Shown in pieces: positions 62,031 through 64,000 of a stretch of 64,000 nt of DNA. The stretch is from positions 62,001-126,000 of the forward strand of contig DAINPP010000002.1 in assembly GCA_036743375.1 (NCBI GenBank), written 5' to 3'. The position numbers and the translations under genes were made by a program. This DNA comes from DAINPP01 sp036743375. GTDB lineage: Bacteria > Thermotogota > Thermotogae > MWEM01. How positions within the stretch are numbered: the stretch's first letter is position 1; each line of letters starts with the position of its first letter. A model generated the notes under the pieces. That model was given only the letters and a program-made list of their open reading frames with translations. It was not told the origin of the DNA and searched no databases.

Positions 62031-63242
62031 ATGAAAAAGAGTTTGTTAATTGTAGTGGTTGTTCTTTTCGTATCGGTTTGTGCTTTTGCGAAAACACAGA
62101 TAAGGGTTTCAGGTTGGGGGAATACAACGGAAGAGGCCGCCCTTCAGGAAATGGTCGACGTCTTTAATGCCAGCCAGGATGAGATAGAAGCCGTATGGGA
62201 ACCGATTCCGGATTTCTCAAAGCAGATTAAGGTACTTCTGTCCGCCGGAACCGCACCGGATGTATTTTTCTGCGATATTGCATGGTTCCCGGAACTTGCC
62301 GGACAGAATGCCTTTTTACCGCTTGATCTTTACATCAAAAAGGAAAACTATGATGTAGAAGCCTTCTACACCCCGCTCGTAGACGCCTTCAAAATGAACG
62401 GCAGACTCTACGGCCTGCCAAAAGACTTCTCAACTCTGTCACTTTTTTACAACAAGGCCATCTTCGATCAGTATGATGTAGAATACCCGGAAGGCCAGAT
62501 GTCATGGGACAGACTTCTCGAAATCTGTGAAGAATTCAAATCCAAGGGCTATGACACACCGCTTACAGTTGCCGCTGACTTTAACAGAGTGATTCCCTTC
62601 ATCAAATCAAACGGGGGAGAACTTGTCACTGAAGATCTCAACACGGCTATCACAGAGCCGGCAGCAAGAGAAGGGATAGAATTCTATTGTGATCTCGTGA
62701 ACAGATACCAGGTGGCACAGGAACCGGCAAACGTTGGTGGAGAATGGATCGGCGACGCTTTCGGCAAGGAAAAGGTGGCAATGGCCATGACAGGACCATG
62801 GACACTTGGTGTACTCAGAGAACAGTTTCCGAATGTAATGGCGAATACAGGTGTCGTAGAAATGCCGATGCAGAAGGAGCCGGCAACGATGATCTATACG
62901 GTTTCATGGACAATCAACAGAAACACACAGCATAAAGAAGCGGCATGGGAATTACTGAAGTTCATGACGGATGCCGGACAGCAAATCTTTGTCGACAGAA
63001 CGGGGGTTCTCGCTTCGAGAAAATCCATCGCAGACAATGATACAGATCCTATGAAGAAGGCCTTCTATGATGGAGCGGCTTACGGTACACCGTGGTCAGT
63101 TCCTACTCCATCCGGTGTGTTTGCCGAGGCAAATGATCAGATCAACAGCAGACTGAAGGATCTTTTCTACGGAAAGATCACCTATGACCAGGCTTTTGAA
63201 GAGATCAAAGACCATTACATGAGCTGGGTAACAGCGGAATAA
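62031..63242 (+). CDS. Extracellular sugar-binding protein, family 1
   Basis: This is a 403-residue binding protein with a signal peptide ending near residue 20 (VCAFA/K). The mature sequence begins TQIRVSGWGNTTEEAALQEM. Motifs typical of the family include GTAPDVFFCDIAWFPELA and SLFYNKAIFDQYDVEYPEG. GGGAGGAG precedes the ATG. It belongs to the GH65-LacI locus and should bind the disaccharide later cleaved by the phosphorylase. The permease gene follows after a strong hairpin. Confidence 0.92.
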   Translation: MKKSLLIVVVVLFVSVCAFAKTQIRVSGWGNTTEEAALQEMVDVFNASQDEIEAVWEPIPDFSKQIKVLLSAGTAPDVFFCDIAWFPELAGQNAFLPLDLYIKKENYDVEAFYTPLVDAFKMNGRLYGLPKDFSTLSLFYNKAIFDQYDVEYPEGQMSWDRLLEICEEFKSKGYDTPLTVAADFNRVIPFIKSNGGELVTEDLNTAITEPAAREGIEFYCDLVNRYQVAQEPANVGGEWIGDAFGKEKVAMAMTGPWTLGVLREQFPNVMANTGVVEMPMQKEPATMIYTVSWTINRNTQHKEAAWELLKFMTDAGQQIFVDRTGVLASRKSIADNDTDPMKKAFYDGAAYGTPWSVPTPSGVFAEANDQINSRLKDLFYGKITYDQAFEEIKDHYMSWVTAE

Positions 63243-63265
63243 TCTTCTTTTCCCGCCTCTTCAAG

Positions 63266-63303
63266 AGCTGCAGGGACTGAATTTAAAATCTGTCCCTGCA
63301 GCT
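63266..63303 (+). terminator. Intercistronic hairpin after binding-protein gene
   Basis: A perfect 12-bp stem (63266-63277 with 63292-63303, AGCTGCAGGGAC) and 14-base loop, with no T run. It lies between the binding protein and permease, and could stabilise the upstream message. Confidence 0.6.
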
Positions 63304-63337
63304 GTTACCGTTAAAACTCATTCACGAGGTGAAAAAC

Positions 63338-64000
63338 ATGCTTTTAAAGGCAAAAACCAGAGAAGCCCTGATCGGTTATCTTTTTGCCGCCCCAATCATC
63401 CTGTCCGTTCTAATGTTTGAATTCTATCCGATCATAACGGCGGTCTTTTACAGTTTTACACAGTATCAGCCTTTGCAGGCGCAGCAATTGAATAATACGA
63501 TTGTTCCCGAAGACACACTCAGCATGAATCTGATGGTGTTTCCCGATGAACCGGGACTGACGGTAGAAAGTCTCCAAGATGATTTTGACCTGGAGTTTTT
63601 TATAGAAACAGATGTCGGTATAACGTTAAGTGAGCGGCAGCGAGAGGCATTACAGTATTTTAATACCGAAAGACTACTTACAGATTTTCTCGAGGGAAAA
63701 TTGAAAGAGGAGGTTTCTATAAAAGACTTCATGTCTGTCTATCTGAAGCGGGAAGCCAATCTATTTGTTAAATATAAACCAAAAATAGTTGGCCTGGAAA
63801 ACTTTGCCAAATTGCTTGACGATCAGTACTTCTGGTTATCCCTGAAAAACACGGTCGTTTATACGGCTATCGTTGTCCCGATACAGACCTTCCTCGCGGT
63901 AATTCTCGCCGTCGTTGCCAATCGGGGAATAAAGGGACGGCAGCTCTTTAAGATCATCTTTTTTCTCCCGGCCGTTACATCATCTGCGGCACTTTCGATG
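63338..64000 (+). CDS. ABC sugar permease, MalF-like with large insertion, 5' part
   Basis: This CUT1 permease is cut by the right edge after 221 codons. The first helix is GYLFAAPIILSVLMFEFYPI, followed by SFTQYQPLQAQQL. A region of about 80 residues between helix 1 and the conserved VGLENFAKLLDDQYFWLSLKNT block is acidic and hydrophilic (FPDEPGLTVESLQDDFDL), comparable in position to the large P2 loop of E. coli MalF. GAGGTG precedes the ATG. It would form a transporter with a second permease beyond the window. Confidence 0.88.
   Translation, partial: MLLKAKTREALIGYLFAAPIILSVLMFEFYPIITAVFYSFTQYQPLQAQQLNNTIVPEDTLSMNLMVFPDEPGLTVESLQDDFDLEFFIETDVGITLSERQREALQYFNTERLLTDFLEGKLKEEVSIKDFMSVYLKREANLFVKYKPKIVGLENFAKLLDDQYFWLSLKNTVVYTAIVVPIQTFLAVILAVVANRGIKGRQLFKIIFFLPAVTSSAALSM

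Noticed and set aside
1..64000. tRNA, rRNA or riboswitch genes
   Set aside because: I found no cloverleaf, rRNA segment or recognised riboswitch core in the intergenic regions by eye; a covariance-model scan would be needed to exclude them.

Overview
This 64 kb window is a chromosomal segment of a low-to-medium GC, saccharolytic, probably anaerobic bacterium. The solute-binding proteins begin with short cleavable signal peptides ending in FA/K or FA/A, without a lipobox cysteine. Genes are dense and organised in operons, non-ATG starts are frequent, and sugar, peptide and branched-chain amino-acid uptake dominate. This fits a mesophilic member of the Thermotogota (Kosmotoga/Mesotoga-like) best. 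That placement is an inference; no rRNA, tRNA or single-copy marker gene is present to confirm it.

Layout. 1-5203: a glycerol-3-phosphate/sugar ABC operon (ugpB end, ugpA, ugpE) followed directly by a Pit phosphate transporter, a GNAT enzyme and a lone family-3 binding protein. 5359-13117: a complete carbohydrate locus with a consensus promoter, an operator-like palindrome, two permeases, a binding protein, a ROK regulator, a GH31 alpha-glycosidase and a short GH15 enzyme. 13400-20473: an RND exporter, an AraC regulator, a two-component system and an MFS exporter. 20539-26060: a minus-strand cluster (alpha/beta hydrolase, MalT/LuxR-type regulator, 74-residue protein, quinone oxidoreductase-like enzyme) beside a MerR regulator with a textbook MerR promoter. 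26200-29980: a gamma-glutamyltransferase-family enzyme, a GNAT enzyme and xylulokinase. 30408-34947: a complete livHMGFK operon. 35005-41344: a zinc-ribbon protein, phosphohexomutase, a hidden 37-residue gene with its own promoter and terminator, an AlkX/YcaQ-type DNA glycosylase, a DUF559 nuclease beside an inverted pair of GC-rich palindromic repeats, oligoendopeptidase F, and a small frameshifted gene. 41366-51022: a 1238-residue lipoprotein, urocanate hydratase, a PlsC-zinc ribbon fusion, a GltS-type symporter and a glycosyltransferase. 51098-57272: two exported proteins of unknown function and a MarR-controlled heterodimeric ABC exporter. 57531-64000: DegV, then a third carbohydrate locus with a GH65 phosphorylase, a LacI regulator whose apparent start is CTG, a binding protein and the start of a large permease.

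Taken together the cell imports oligosaccharides through three CUT1-type ABC systems, none of which has an ATPase gene in the window, so a shared ATPase encoded elsewhere is likely. The sugars are split in the cytoplasm by GH31/GH15 hydrolysis or GH65 phosphorolysis, and the products can pass through phosphohexomutase and xylulokinase. Peptides and amino acids are used through PepF, Liv, GltS and HutU. Four efflux systems (RND, MFS, heterodimeric ABC, and possibly the MerR/LuxR clusters) suggest exposure to toxic compounds.

The parts least explained by known families are the DUF559/GC-rich repeat locus, the 37-residue orphan gene, the giant lipoprotein, the acyltransferase-zinc ribbon fusion and the LacI gene that appears to start with CTG. 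No CRISPR array, complete transposon, prophage or RNA gene was found.
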